This document shows, one piece after another, positions 23,864 through 31,296 of a stretch of 33,767 bases of DNA. Position 1 is the stretch's first letter, and each line of letters starts with the position of its first letter. The stretch is from Patescibacteria group bacterium (GTDB lineage Bacteria; Patescibacteriota; Minisyncoccia; JAHIHE01). The DNA is taken from NCBI GenBank assembly GCA_018896765.1, contig JAHILZ010000053.1:1-33767 (forward strand). The letters are read 5' to 3'. The notes under the pieces are model-generated. The model was not told the origin of the DNA. It was given only the letters and a program-made list of their open reading frames with translations, and searched no databases. Made by a program: the position numbers and the translations under genes.

Positions 23864-23902
23864 AATAAAGCAAATTAAAACAAAAAACCAAAGATAGCCC
23901 GC
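23835..23902 (+). promoter_or_regulatory. Candidate antiterminator 2
   Basis: GCGGGATATCTTTTGGTT (23835-23852) pairs with AACCAAAGATAGCCCGC (23886-23902): 16 base pairs with one bulged T and one A-G mismatch. It sequesters the AGCCC arm of the terminator at 23896-23921, so the two folds exclude each other as in cassette 1. Confidence 0.65.
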
Positions 23903-23921
23903 AAGGGCTGTTTTTATTTTT
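23896..23921 (+). terminator. Intrinsic terminator 2 (attenuator)
   Basis: AGCCC (23896-23900), loop GCAA, GGGCT (23905-23909), then G and a broken T-tract (TTTTTATTTTT). Confidence 0.75.
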
Positions 23922-23923
23922 AT

Positions 23924-23997
23924 GGGCTAATAGTCTAATGGTAAGACGCCGGATAAGATCTATCTGGAGACTGCGGGTTCAAATCCCGATATGCCCA
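23924..23997 (+). tRNA. tRNA-like sequence with 9-nt anticodon loop
   Basis: The cloverleaf is clear. D arm GTCT-AATGGTA-AGAC, T arm CGGG-TTCAAAT-CCCG, variable region AGACT, discriminator A, no encoded CCA. The 5-bp anticodon stem CCGGA/TCTGG closes a 9-nt loop TAAGATCTA (or a 6-bp stem with loop AAGATCT, where position 33 is A rather than U). The acceptor stem has two mismatches (T-T at 5-68, A-A at 6-67) and the T stem one (49-65). It is either a degenerate tRNA gene or a tRNA-derived structure inside the cassette 2 transcript. Amino acid identity cannot be assigned. Confidence 0.5.
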
Positions 23998-24048
23998 CTA
24001 CTCCAAACATGGAGAAAAAATTTAGTTTATACAAAAGGAGGAAAGAAG

Positions 24049-24183
24049 ATGGCAAATAGTGATGTTTATCTGCAAATAGCAGAAGAAACAAAAAAGAAAA
24101 TAGTAGAAATTGAAGAGAATAAAGGGCAAAATGCGAAGGATATTATTCTTCAAAGAAACGGATTTATTCGTTTAGTATTTTAA
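24049..24183 (+). CDS. 44-aa protein of unknown function, cassette 2
   Basis: 44 aa, ATG preceded by the strong ribosome site AAAAGGAGGAAA with 6-7 nt spacing. It is mostly one charged helix (MANSDVYLQIAEETKKKIVEIEENK), then QNAKDIILQRNGFIRLVF with a hydrophobic end. No family recognised. It occupies the same place in cassette 2 as the 80-aa gene in cassette 1. A terminator follows at 24201. Confidence 0.7.
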   Translation: MANSDVYLQIAEETKKKIVEIEENKGQNAKDIILQRNGFIRLVF

Positions 24184-24200
24184 ACTCTTTGTTTCTATTT

Positions 24201-24230
24201 GGTACAAGGTAATACTTGTATCCTTTTTTT
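24201..24230 (+). terminator. Terminator after the 44-aa gene
   Basis: GGTACAAG (24201-24208) pairs with CTTGTATCC (24215-24223) with one bulged base, followed by seven T. It separates cassette 2 from the convergent exporter operon. Confidence 0.75.
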
Positions 24231-24249
24231 ATTCAAAAACCCGCCATTA

Positions 24250-25491
24250 CTACTCATACCTCAGCGCTTCTATCGGATTTTTATGCGCCGCTTTGTATGC
24301 CGGATAAAGCCCGAAAACAAGCCCAACCAGAGTGGAAACAGCGATGCCGATAAGCGCGGCGGAAACAGGGAAAGTAAAAGTCCAGCTCATTGCTACGACT
24401 TGGCTTAGAATTATAGTAGCGACATAAGATATTCCCGCGCCGAGTAAGATGCCGATAGCTCCTCCGGCGGCGGTAAGCAGAACTGCTTCCAAGAGGAACT
24501 GCGTTAAAATATTGTTGTCGGTCGCGCCCAGCGCTTTTCTCAGGCCGATTTCCCGCGTTCTTTCCGTCACCGAAACGAACATAATGTTCATAATTCCGAT
24601 TCCGCCGACCACGAGCGAGATTGCCGCCACTGAGACTAGGAGCCAAGTCAAGACCCCGGTGATTGTTTTGGCGCGGTCTGCCATATCAGCTTGGGTCATT
24701 ACACGAAAATCATCTTTTTTTGGATCAGTTATCCCATGCAGTTCTCTTAGAGTTAATTTTATATCGTTAGCTGTTTTGGCGATAATTTCTTCACTCTCAG
24801 CTTCTGTCATAATCGAATGATAATAGTTTATACCCAATAGATTTTTTTGAGCAGTGCTGTAGGGTATTATGACCACGTTGTCAACATTTATAATGGAAAC
24901 TTGGCCTTTTTGCGGCAGGACGCCGATTACGCGGAAATTTTTGTTTTTGATTTTAATATTTTCTCCGATTGCGGTGGAAAGTCCAAAAAGTTTTTCTTTT
25001 ACTTTCGAACCGATGACGGCTACAGAGGCGCGCTGTTTTATTTCTTCGTCGCCAAAGAATACTCCTTCAATCGGATGGATATCTAAAACTCTCGCCAAAA
25101 AGGATGATGAACCAAAATTCATAGAACGAAAAGTCTCGCCCTGATAAGAGACTGAGCCAGGGACTATGACATTAGGGGTAAGATCTTTTAATCCTGGAAC
25201 ATTAGCTTTATTTTTTAATGCGACAACATCCCGTTCTTTCAGCGAGTCGCTATAAAGAGCTTCCATCATATCTGATGGCCCTTGTGGCTCTCGTCCGGGT
25301 TCTATATTTATTGTTTTAGAGCCAAGTCCGCCGATTTGTCCAAGGATCATTGCTTGGGCGCTGTCGCCGATAGCGACCACGACAATAATCGCGGCAATGC
25401 CGATAACTATTCCCAGTATGGTAAGAATAGATCTTGAGGCATTAGCTTTCAGTCCCATTAAAGCGGTTTTAAAAGCTTGGTAAAGATTCAT
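24250..25491 (-). CDS. MacB-type ABC transporter permease
   Basis: 413 aa. FtsX/MacB topology: TM1 at about 18-42 (ILTILGIVIGIAAIIVVVAIGDSA), a large extracellular domain (about 45-275), then three TMs (about 283-310, 332-360, 372-398). The linker VTERTREIGLRKALGATDNNIL is the coupling motif contacting the ATPase. It is last in a three-gene operon with the ATPase (6 bp upstream) and the adaptor. Such permeases work by mechanotransmission and export peptides, antibiotics or lipoproteins; the substrate is not evident. The MacB ATPase domain is separate here, as in most monoderm bacteria. Confidence 0.9.
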   Translation of the reverse strand: MNLYQAFKTALMGLKANASRSILTILGIVIGIAAIIVVVAIGDSAQAMILGQIGGLGSKTINIEPGREPQGPSDMMEALYSDSLKERDVVALKNKANVPGLKDLTPNVIVPGSVSYQGETFRSMNFGSSSFLARVLDIHPIEGVFFGDEEIKQRASVAVIGSKVKEKLFGLSTAIGENIKIKNKNFRVIGVLPQKGQVSIINVDNVVIIPYSTAQKNLLGINYYHSIMTEAESEEIIAKTANDIKLTLRELHGITDPKKDDFRVMTQADMADRAKTITGVLTWLLVSVAAISLVVGGIGIMNIMFVSVTERTREIGLRKALGATDNNILTQFLLEAVLLTAAGGAIGILLGAGISYVATIILSQVVAMSWTFTFPVSAALIGIAVSTLVGLVFGLYPAYKAAHKNPIEALRYE

Positions 25492-25497
25492 AGTTTA

Positions 25498-26250
25498 TTA
25501 TTTTATAAAATTATTCGCTTCGCGGCGGGCGCGGATCAGTTTATCGCTTTCAATTTTTCCATCGCGGATATGGATAGTTCGCTCGGCCAGTTCCGCGGTA
25601 TAAGTTTCATGGGTAATCAAGATAATCGTATGTTTTTTTTCAGCGTTTAATTTTTGAAAAATTTCCATTATAACTTGTCCGGATTTGGAATCAAGGTTGC
25701 CCGTAGGTTCGTCGGCAAAAATTACTTGCGGATTATTTATAAGCGCCCTGGCGATTGCCACTCTTTGCCGTTCGCCGCCGGAAAGCTTGGAAGTTGCGTG
25801 ATTAGCTCTGTGGGAAAGACCCACTTGTTCTATCGCTTTTATTGCCATTTTATCCCAAAGGGATTCTTTTGTATCGGAATAGAGAAGAGGGAGTTTTACA
25901 TTCTCCAGCACCGTAGCGCGGGCGAGTAAATTAAAAGACTGGAAAACAAAACCGAGTTTTTCATTTCGGATATGGGCGATTTCGTCGTCCGAATAATCGC
26001 TCACTTTTTTCCCGTCAAAAAGATAGCTGCCCGAAGTTTGTTTGTCGAGAAGTCCGATGATATGGAGAAGAGTTGATTTGCCGGATCCGGAAGGCCCCAT
26101 GATCGCTACGAATTGCCCGCGCGGAATATCAAAAGAGATGTCGTTGAGAGCGTTAACTTTTGTTTCTCCGTCCTCAAAAACTTTTTCCATGTTTTTGACG
26201 GAAATGATGGGAGGAGGAGAGCTGGCTTGGGTTATTTGTTCTGGCTTCAT
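25498..26250 (-). CDS. MacB/LolD-type ABC transporter ATPase
   Basis: 250 aa. Walker A GPSGSGKST, Q-loop VFQSFNLL, signature LSGGERQRVAIARAL, Walker B VIFADEPTGNLDS and the H-loop histidine in ILITHE. The N-terminus has an extra stretch (MKPEQITQASSPPP). It drives the permease encoded 6 bp downstream. Confidence 0.93.
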   Translation of the reverse strand: MKPEQITQASSPPPIISVKNMEKVFEDGETKVNALNDISFDIPRGQFVAIMGPSGSGKSTLLHIIGLLDKQTSGSYLFDGKKVSDYSDDEIAHIRNEKLGFVFQSFNLLARATVLENVKLPLLYSDTKESLWDKMAIKAIEQVGLSHRANHATSKLSGGERQRVAIARALINNPQVIFADEPTGNLDSKSGQVIMEIFQKLNAEKKHTIILITHETYTAELAERTIHIRDGKIESDKLIRARREANNFIK

Positions 26251-26295
26251 TTCTATTTTATTTAAAGAGAAGTCTTATTAAGCACATGTTAAGTA

Positions 26296-26421
26296 AATCC
26301 AAATGACTAATGCCAAATGTCAAATCAATGTCAAATTATCAAATGCCAAAACTAAGGAGAATTAAATTTGAAATTTGAGCTTTGGATTTGATTTGTCATT
26401 GGAAATTTGTCATTTGACATT
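26296..26421. repeat. AT-rich palindromic repeat, family A, inside the exporter operon
   Basis: GCCAAATGTCAAATCAATGT answered by GATTTGTCATTGGAAATTTG and CATTTGACATTC. It lies between the adaptor and ATPase genes, interrupting an otherwise tight operon. Confidence 0.8.
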
Positions 26422-26428
26422 CCCTTGC

Positions 26429-28081
26429 TCATTCTGTCACCGAAATTATCACTTTTTCTCCGGCCTTAAGTCCGGAAATTATTTCAATATTGCCGTCCGA
26501 TCCGCGGAGTCCGGTTTCAATTTTTCGCTCTTCTTGGTTGCCATTTCCCAGATCAATCAAAACAAGTTTTTGGCCGTCTTTGGTTATTATTGTCCGCTGG
26601 GGAATTGCGATAATATTTTCTTTTTTAGCGGTTAGTATGTCGATATTGGCTGTCATGCCGGATCTGATATGGTCATCTTCTTTGGTGAACTCAAGAGTCG
26701 CTTTATAGGTTGAGACGCCTTCAATGATAGTTTCCGCCGGATCAATTGAAATTATTTTTGCTTCAAAGATTATATCATTGCCATAGGCGTCAAGAGTGAT
26801 TTTTGCCGGATCGTCGATCTTGATTTTAGCGATATCCGCTTCGGGAATATTGGTTTCAATCTGGAATTTTGCTTCGCTGATCACGGAAATAATTATCGCG
26901 TTAGCGGAAATATTTTTTCCTATTTTCGCTTCTTGCTTGGTAACAATGCCGCTGATGGGGGATTTGATAGTTGATTGATTTTGCTGAATTTCATAATTTT
27001 TTATTTGCGCCTCGGCTTGTTTTACTTGCGCTTTTTGCGCGTCTATTTGTTCCGGCGCCGTACCGGCTTTTTTTAAGGCAAGGGAATCTTCAGCGCTTCG
27101 CAAGGCATTTTGAGCATCGTTAACTTCTTTTTGGGCCGAATCGATGCTGTTTTTATTTGATATTTTTTGGCTGGCGATTAATTGTTCTTGATTGTTGATG
27201 TTGGTAATTGCCGTGTTGATATTGGTCCATGCGGTGTTCACGGAACTTTTATAAGTATCCAGCGCGGTTGAGGTTAACCCGGCGGCGGAATTAACCGCGG
27301 CGCTTAATCTGGTTAAGAAGTCGCGCATGACAATTAATTGGTTTTTTGAAGCGGTTAGCGAGTTGTCTATGCCCGGATAGTCGGATGGAAGATTGTCCGT
27401 TTCCGATTTTAAAGTTTTCAGTGAAGCGCCGGCCATGACTCTTTGCGTTTCCGAGTCTGTTTTAGCTTGCGAGTCGGTGGTGGTAAAAGTTAACAAGGGG
27501 TTAGACGTTGCCGCGTTAAAAAACAAATCGGCAATTTGAGTGTTGATTGAGTTGTAAGCTTTGGCGTATCCGTCGTTAAGAATATCTTTGGCCTTTCCAT
27601 ACAAATTGGCCAAATTAATATCAGCGGTTGTTTGTATATTAATTAAATTCGTCTCTTGATCGGCAAGTGATTTTTGAGCGTTGGCTACGGCGGTTTCGGA
27701 TATTTTTATTTCTTCCGGCCTGGCACCTCGCGTTAGTTCGTCCAGTTTGGCGTTGGCGCCGTCCAGTTGCGCTTTTGCGCCGGATAAGTTCGCTAAAATT
27801 TCCTCGTTATCGATGCTAGCCAAAGATTGCCCGGTTTTTACCTTATCGCCGATTTCAGCATATATATTATTTATTTTTCCCGATCTTTCGAAAGAAAGGT
27901 CAATGCTATTGGCGGGTTTTATTTTTCCCGTGACGCTTACTTCTTGAGTTATGGTTTTGATTTCCGCCGTGGCGGTGCTGTATGCCGCGGTTTGGGTTTT
28001 GGTTGAATTGTTGTACCAGACAGCGGCAATAATTAAAATAACGACTCCAGCGATTAAGTATGTTTTGTTTATTTTTGGCAT
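26429..28081 (-). CDS. MacA/HlyD-type membrane fusion (adaptor) protein
   Basis: 550 aa, long for MacA (about 370). An N-terminal signal anchor (residues 7-23) is followed by the first biotinyl-lipoyl half (SIDLSFERSGKINNIYAEIGDKVKTGQSLASID). A very long coiled-coil hairpin of about 300 residues is rich in A, N, Q, S and T. The second lipoyl half is STIKSPISGIVTKQEAKIGKNIS, followed by the beta-barrel and membrane-proximal domains. It is first gene of the exporter operon. With no sign of an outer membrane channel, the long hairpin may span the wall. Confidence 0.88.
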   Translation of the reverse strand: MPKINKTYLIAGVVILIIAAVWYNNSTKTQTAAYSTATAEIKTITQEVSVTGKIKPANSIDLSFERSGKINNIYAEIGDKVKTGQSLASIDNEEILANLSGAKAQLDGANAKLDELTRGARPEEIKISETAVANAQKSLADQETNLINIQTTADINLANLYGKAKDILNDGYAKAYNSINTQIADLFFNAATSNPLLTFTTTDSQAKTDSETQRVMAGASLKTLKSETDNLPSDYPGIDNSLTASKNQLIVMRDFLTRLSAAVNSAAGLTSTALDTYKSSVNTAWTNINTAITNINNQEQLIASQKISNKNSIDSAQKEVNDAQNALRSAEDSLALKKAGTAPEQIDAQKAQVKQAEAQIKNYEIQQNQSTIKSPISGIVTKQEAKIGKNISANAIIISVISEAKFQIETNIPEADIAKIKIDDPAKITLDAYGNDIIFEAKIISIDPAETIIEGVSTYKATLEFTKEDDHIRSGMTANIDILTAKKENIIAIPQRTIITKDGQKLVLIDLGNGNQEERKIETGLRGSDGNIEIISGLKAGEKVIISVTE

Positions 28082-28084
28082 AAG

Positions 28085-28205
28085 GTCAATTTAACAATTT
28101 AACAATTAAGCAATTTAACAATTTAACAGGAAGGAATATAAAATCTTTGGTTAAAAAATAGTTATAAGCTTTGTTTAGTTGTTAAATTGTTAGTTTGTTT
28201 AGTTG
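28085..28205. repeat. AATTTAAC short tandem and inverted repeat
   Basis: CAATTTAACAATTTAACAAT is repeated in tandem at 28086-28128 and its complement TTGTTAAATTGTTAG occurs near 28178. It sits in the divergent region between the exporter operon and the Nudix gene, and is not visibly coding. Confidence 0.7.
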
Positions 28206-28257
28206 ATTTTTATTTCTTAATATTAGCAGAAATAGGGAGAATAAGCAATTTTTTTAT

Positions 28258-28286
28258 TTGACAGCGGTATTTAAAAAAGGGATAAT
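28258..28286 (+). promoter_or_regulatory. Strong promoter upstream of the Nudix gene
   Basis: TTGACA (28258-28263), 17 nt, GATAAT (28281-28286). It precedes a 20-codon ORF and the Nudix gene. Confidence 0.65.
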
Positions 28287-28313
28287 TAAAATATAATTGG
28301 CGATAACAAAATT

Positions 28314-28376
28314 ATGACAGAAACAAAAGTTTCGGTTTTAAACGAATTTGGAGAAAAACTTGTCGGAAGCGTGTAG
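28314..28376 (+). pseudogene. 20-codon ORF, possible alpha/beta-hydrolase remnant
   Basis: It encodes MTETKVSVLNEFGEKLVGSV then TAG. The pattern VSVLNEFGEKLVG resembles the first strands of some alpha/beta hydrolases (V-x-F-x-N-x-x-G-x-x-L-x-G). It could be the start of a deleted gene, or a short leader peptide under the promoter at 28258. No terminator lies between it and the Nudix gene. Confidence 0.35.
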
Positions 28377-28408
28377 TTGGTTTAAAAAATATTTAAAGGA
28401 ATAATTTT

Positions 28409-28903
28409 ATGAGCTCAAAAATAATTATTGTCGATGAAAATGATAATATAATTACATATAAAGAAAGAGAAAAATTAGATGTCAAAGATATTTGGCGTGT
28501 TTCGGCTTTGTGGCTTACGAACAGCAAAGGAGAAATTTTAATGGCGCGGCGCGCTCTGAATAAAATTCATAATCCGGGAAAATGGGGTCCGGCGGCGGCC
28601 GGAACGGTTGAGGAAGGCGAAACCTATGATTTTAATATTATTAAAGAAACTGAAGAAGAAATCGGACTGAAAAATATTGAATTTAAAAAAGTTAAGAAAA
28701 TAAAAACATCGACGGGTAAGTTTAGTTATTTTTGCCAATGGTATTTGGCGGAAACCGATCAGCCGTTAGAAAAATTTAAAATCCAAAAAAGCGAAGTGGC
28801 GGAAGTGAAATGGTTTTCAAAGGAAGAAATAAAGAAAAGATTGCGGGAAAATCCCGGTGAATTTATTTATTCGGTTAATCATTGGATTGGGTTGTTTTTA
28901 TAA
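28409..28903 (+). CDS. Nudix hydrolase, IPP-isomerase-like group
   Basis: 164 aa. The Nudix box is GTVEEGE-x7-KETEEEIGL; the usual arginine before the first catalytic glutamate is lysine. The upstream segment WRVSALWLTNSKGEILMARRALNKIHNPGKWGPAAAG resembles the isopentenyl-diphosphate isomerase/YfcD branch. It probably hydrolyses a nucleoside or prenyl diphosphate-like substrate. The desaturase-like oxidoreductase gene follows, so an isoprenoid link is possible. Confidence 0.85.
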   Translation: MSSKIIIVDENDNIITYKEREKLDVKDIWRVSALWLTNSKGEILMARRALNKIHNPGKWGPAAAGTVEEGETYDFNIIKETEEEIGLKNIEFKKVKKIKTSTGKFSYFCQWYLAETDQPLEKFKIQKSEVAEVKWFSKEEIKKRLRENPGEFIYSVNHWIGLFL

Positions 28904-28944
28904 AAAATTATTAAGTAATTTAAAAAATCCATCCCCCTCTTAAT

Positions 28945-28970
28945 CTCCCCCTCTGATTGCAGAAGGGGAG
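28945..28970. repeat. CTCCCC palindrome before the oxidoreductase gene
   Basis: CTCCCC (28945-28950), TCTG (28952-28955), loop ATTG, CAGA (28960-28963), GGGGAG (28965-28970). It is preceded by a partial direct copy, TCCCCCTCTTAATC. GC-rich dispersed repeat or transcript-end hairpin. Confidence 0.6.
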
Positions 28971-28988
28971 AAAAAAATAATATAATTT

Positions 28989-30332
28989 ATGAACGAACAA
29001 AAAACAAAATATGACGCGATAGTAATCGGCGCGGGAGTTAGCGGGCTTTTGAGCGCGCTGGCGCTGGCTAAGGAAGGCAAAAAAGTTTTAGTATTGGAAA
29101 AAAATGATTATCTCGGCGGGAATTGCCGGACATATAAAATCAATGGCTATTCGGTTGATACCGGGCCGCATGCGATTACCGGGCTTAGCGATGGCCCTTT
29201 TGCTACTCTGATGGATAAATATTTTTTGGTAAAGCCGAATTTTTTGCCGATTAACGCTTATTACGCGCGCTATGGGAAAAAATTTCAGGAAATTCCGCTC
29301 ACGCTTCCGCAATTCGCGATGTTTGATATTTTGTCCAGACAGGATAGAGTTTTAATAATTGGAGCTATAATGGATGCTATTGCTTTTTCTTCGCTAAATA
29401 AAAAAGCTCTGGAAAAAAACGTTTATGATTATATCAGGAAATATCGCCTTTCTTACAAAGCTTTAAAGTTCGTAGACGCTTTGGCATATTTTCTTAGCGG
29501 AAAGTCGATGCATGAAACGCCCGCATGGCGAATGCTGGGCGGATCGGGATATTTGGATGAAAACGGCAAGAATAACCGTTTTGGTAAATTAAAAAAAATA
29601 GTTATGAATGATTATTCTTCTCAGGGATATCCGATGGGAGGAATACAAAATATCACTAATTGTATTATTTCTTCTTTGCCGGAAAAACAAGTAGATTTTA
29701 AAACTAACGAAACGGTAAAAAAAATTATTACAGAAAATGGAAAGGCAAAGGGTGTGGAAACTTCAGGCGGAAGGTATTGCGCCGAGTTAATAGTTTACTC
29801 GGGATTTGTCAAAGAACTGCCTTCGATTGTTGGCGGCTTGAGTGATGAATATTGCCAAAATCTTATGAAACTTAAACAAACCAAAAGCATAACTCTTTGG
29901 TTGGGGTTGAAAAATAAATTGCCGGAATTGGCTTATATCGGTTCGGAATTATATTTTAATGCCGATACTCCTTATTGGGCGATGCCGGTGTCTAATTTTG
30001 ACGCGAGCTTGGCGCCGCAAGGCAAACAACTTATTGGTTTTTCCGCTGTTTTCAAGGAAGATGATTTGGAAAAGCAAACGAATAGATTTAAAAAAGTTAT
30101 TTTTAAAGCTTTGCCGAATATTGAAAAAAATATTGAATTTGAGCATACTCAAATCACAATTCCGGAAAAAGCCGCGGTAACTGTCGGCGTCCGATTTCCT
30201 TCGCCGCGTTCGCCGATAAAAGGACTTTATCTTGTCGGTACGGATACTGATATGCGGAGCATGGGCATCACTCGCGCCGCGTATTCGGTAGTGGAAGCGT
30301 TGAAATTTATGAAGGAAGACGGGGTGATTTAG
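28989..30332 (+). CDS. Phytoene-desaturase-like FAD-dependent oxidoreductase
   Basis: 447 aa. The N-terminal dinucleotide fold is DAIVIGAGVSGLLSALALAKEGKKVLVLEKNDYLGGNCRT (GxGxxG, terminal acidic residue, GG motif), then SVDTGPHAITG. The C-terminal FAD motif is KGLYLVGTDTDMRSMGITRAAYSVVEAL. It belongs to the amine oxidase / carotenoid desaturase superfamily (CrtI-like); the precise substrate is not evident. The TGPH motif and length fit carotenoid or polyprenyl desaturases and isomerases. Confidence 0.82.
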   Translation: MNEQKTKYDAIVIGAGVSGLLSALALAKEGKKVLVLEKNDYLGGNCRTYKINGYSVDTGPHAITGLSDGPFATLMDKYFLVKPNFLPINAYYARYGKKFQEIPLTLPQFAMFDILSRQDRVLIIGAIMDAIAFSSLNKKALEKNVYDYIRKYRLSYKALKFVDALAYFLSGKSMHETPAWRMLGGSGYLDENGKNNRFGKLKKIVMNDYSSQGYPMGGIQNITNCIISSLPEKQVDFKTNETVKKIITENGKAKGVETSGGRYCAELIVYSGFVKELPSIVGGLSDEYCQNLMKLKQTKSITLWLGLKNKLPELAYIGSELYFNADTPYWAMPVSNFDASLAPQGKQLIGFSAVFKEDDLEKQTNRFKKVIFKALPNIEKNIEFEHTQITIPEKAAVTVGVRFPSPRSPIKGLYLVGTDTDMRSMGITRAAYSVVEALKFMKEDGVI

Positions 30333-30377
30333 AAAAAATTAAATTAAGCTTGGTTGGCGCGGCGTGGGTAAAAAATA

Positions 30378-30408
30378 AAATTTAGCGGCGATAATCGCCG
30401 CTAAATTT
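30378..30408. terminator. Strong bidirectional terminator-like hairpin
   Basis: AAATTTAGCGGCGA (30378-30391), loop TAA, TCGCCGCTAAATTT (30395-30408): a 14-bp perfect stem between convergent genes. Confidence 0.8.
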
Positions 30409-30462
30409 ATAAAATAATCCTGTTGCGGTTGACGGACAAAGCTTGAACTAATTTTTGCGGCT

Positions 30463-31296
30463 TCAAGTTTTTTGCTGGCAAAAAACTTCATTTTTTTTAA
30501 TTTCTTCTTTTATTCTTTCGTTTAAATTTTCATTTGGATTTTCGCGGTAAAAATCTTCGATTTCCGTGGCGCCGATGTGGCCGTTTTTGTATGATTTTCC
30601 CTGCGACATTAGATACCTTTCGTGAAGTTCGTGCAGAATAATAAATTTTCTTTCTGCGGGAGATAAAGCTTGCTCAATCCATATTTCGTTTTTAGGAATG
30701 AAAGAATAAACTTTATCATGTCCGCCTTCGCAATAATCAAGTAAAAATAGGGACCTAACCAAACTTCCGTCAACCAGCCATATTTTAACGGCTCCGCTGT
30801 ATTTTTTAATCAGTTTCTTTTTGATTTGGGTTAATAATTCTTTTTTAGCGCGGCCGTTTTTTATGGCTTTTTGGCATTCCAGAGAACTTAGTCTTTCTTT
30901 TTTTTCAAAAATGTCCGATTTTTTTTCAGCTTTTTCATACTTTTTGCCGGAAGTTAACAGTTCTCTTTCGTAAACAAAGCGATCTATAAAGAAGCGATAC
31001 TCTTTTGGGTCAATGTCTTTATCGATCCAAAAATGGTTTTTGGGAATGAATCTGAATTGGTCGCTAGTGCCGCATTTTACAAAATTTTCATTTATATCTT
31101 TTCTAATTGATGCTCCGTCGACAAGCCAAATGGCGTAATCGCCGTTTCTGTTTATTCGTTTTTGCGCGAATTTAGAGGCGCGATTTTGCGATTGGTTATG
31201 TGAATTAATTTTTTTGCTATGCATTCTTTTTTTCATTTTGTTTTGAAAATTAAAAATATTTTTTTCAAGACGGAAAAATTGCATGGCCGATAACAA
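30463..31296 (-). CDS. Internally duplicated protein of unknown function
   Basis: 277 aa at most; in-frame ATGs at 31236 and 31224 are plausible alternative starts. A basic N-terminus is followed by two copies of one domain. Copy 1 (about 52-125) has YAIWLVDGASIRKD, FRFIPKNHFWID and FVYERELLTSGKKYEKA. Copy 2 (about 168-255) has VKIWLVDGSLVRSL, YSFIPKNEIWIE and LHELHERYLMSQGKSYKNGH followed by an acidic helix with TEIEDFY. The HE...ER...H...E residues of copy 2 could bind metal but are lost in copy 1. No name known. It ends before the terminator at 30378. Confidence 0.75.
   Translation of the reverse strand: MLSAMQFFRLEKNIFNFQNKMKKRMHSKKINSHNQSQNRASKFAQKRINRNGDYAIWLVDGASIRKDINENFVKCGTSDQFRFIPKNHFWIDKDIDPKEYRFFIDRFVYERELLTSGKKYEKAEKKSDIFEKKERLSSLECQKAIKNGRAKKELLTQIKKKLIKKYSGAVKIWLVDGSLVRSLFLLDYCEGGHDKVYSFIPKNEIWIEQALSPAERKFIILHELHERYLMSQGKSYKNGHIGATEIEDFYRENPNENLNERIKEEIKKNEVFCQQKT

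Noticed and set aside
23898..24183. Longer start for the 44-aa protein in the frame opening at 23938
   Set aside because: The upstream extension is the tRNA-like sequence read as protein; the strong ribosome site at 24034-24043 sets the start at 24049.
24250..28081. Naming the exporter a macrolide pump
   Set aside because: The MacAB-type architecture is clear, but nothing in the sequence shows the substrate; related systems export peptides, lipids and other molecules.
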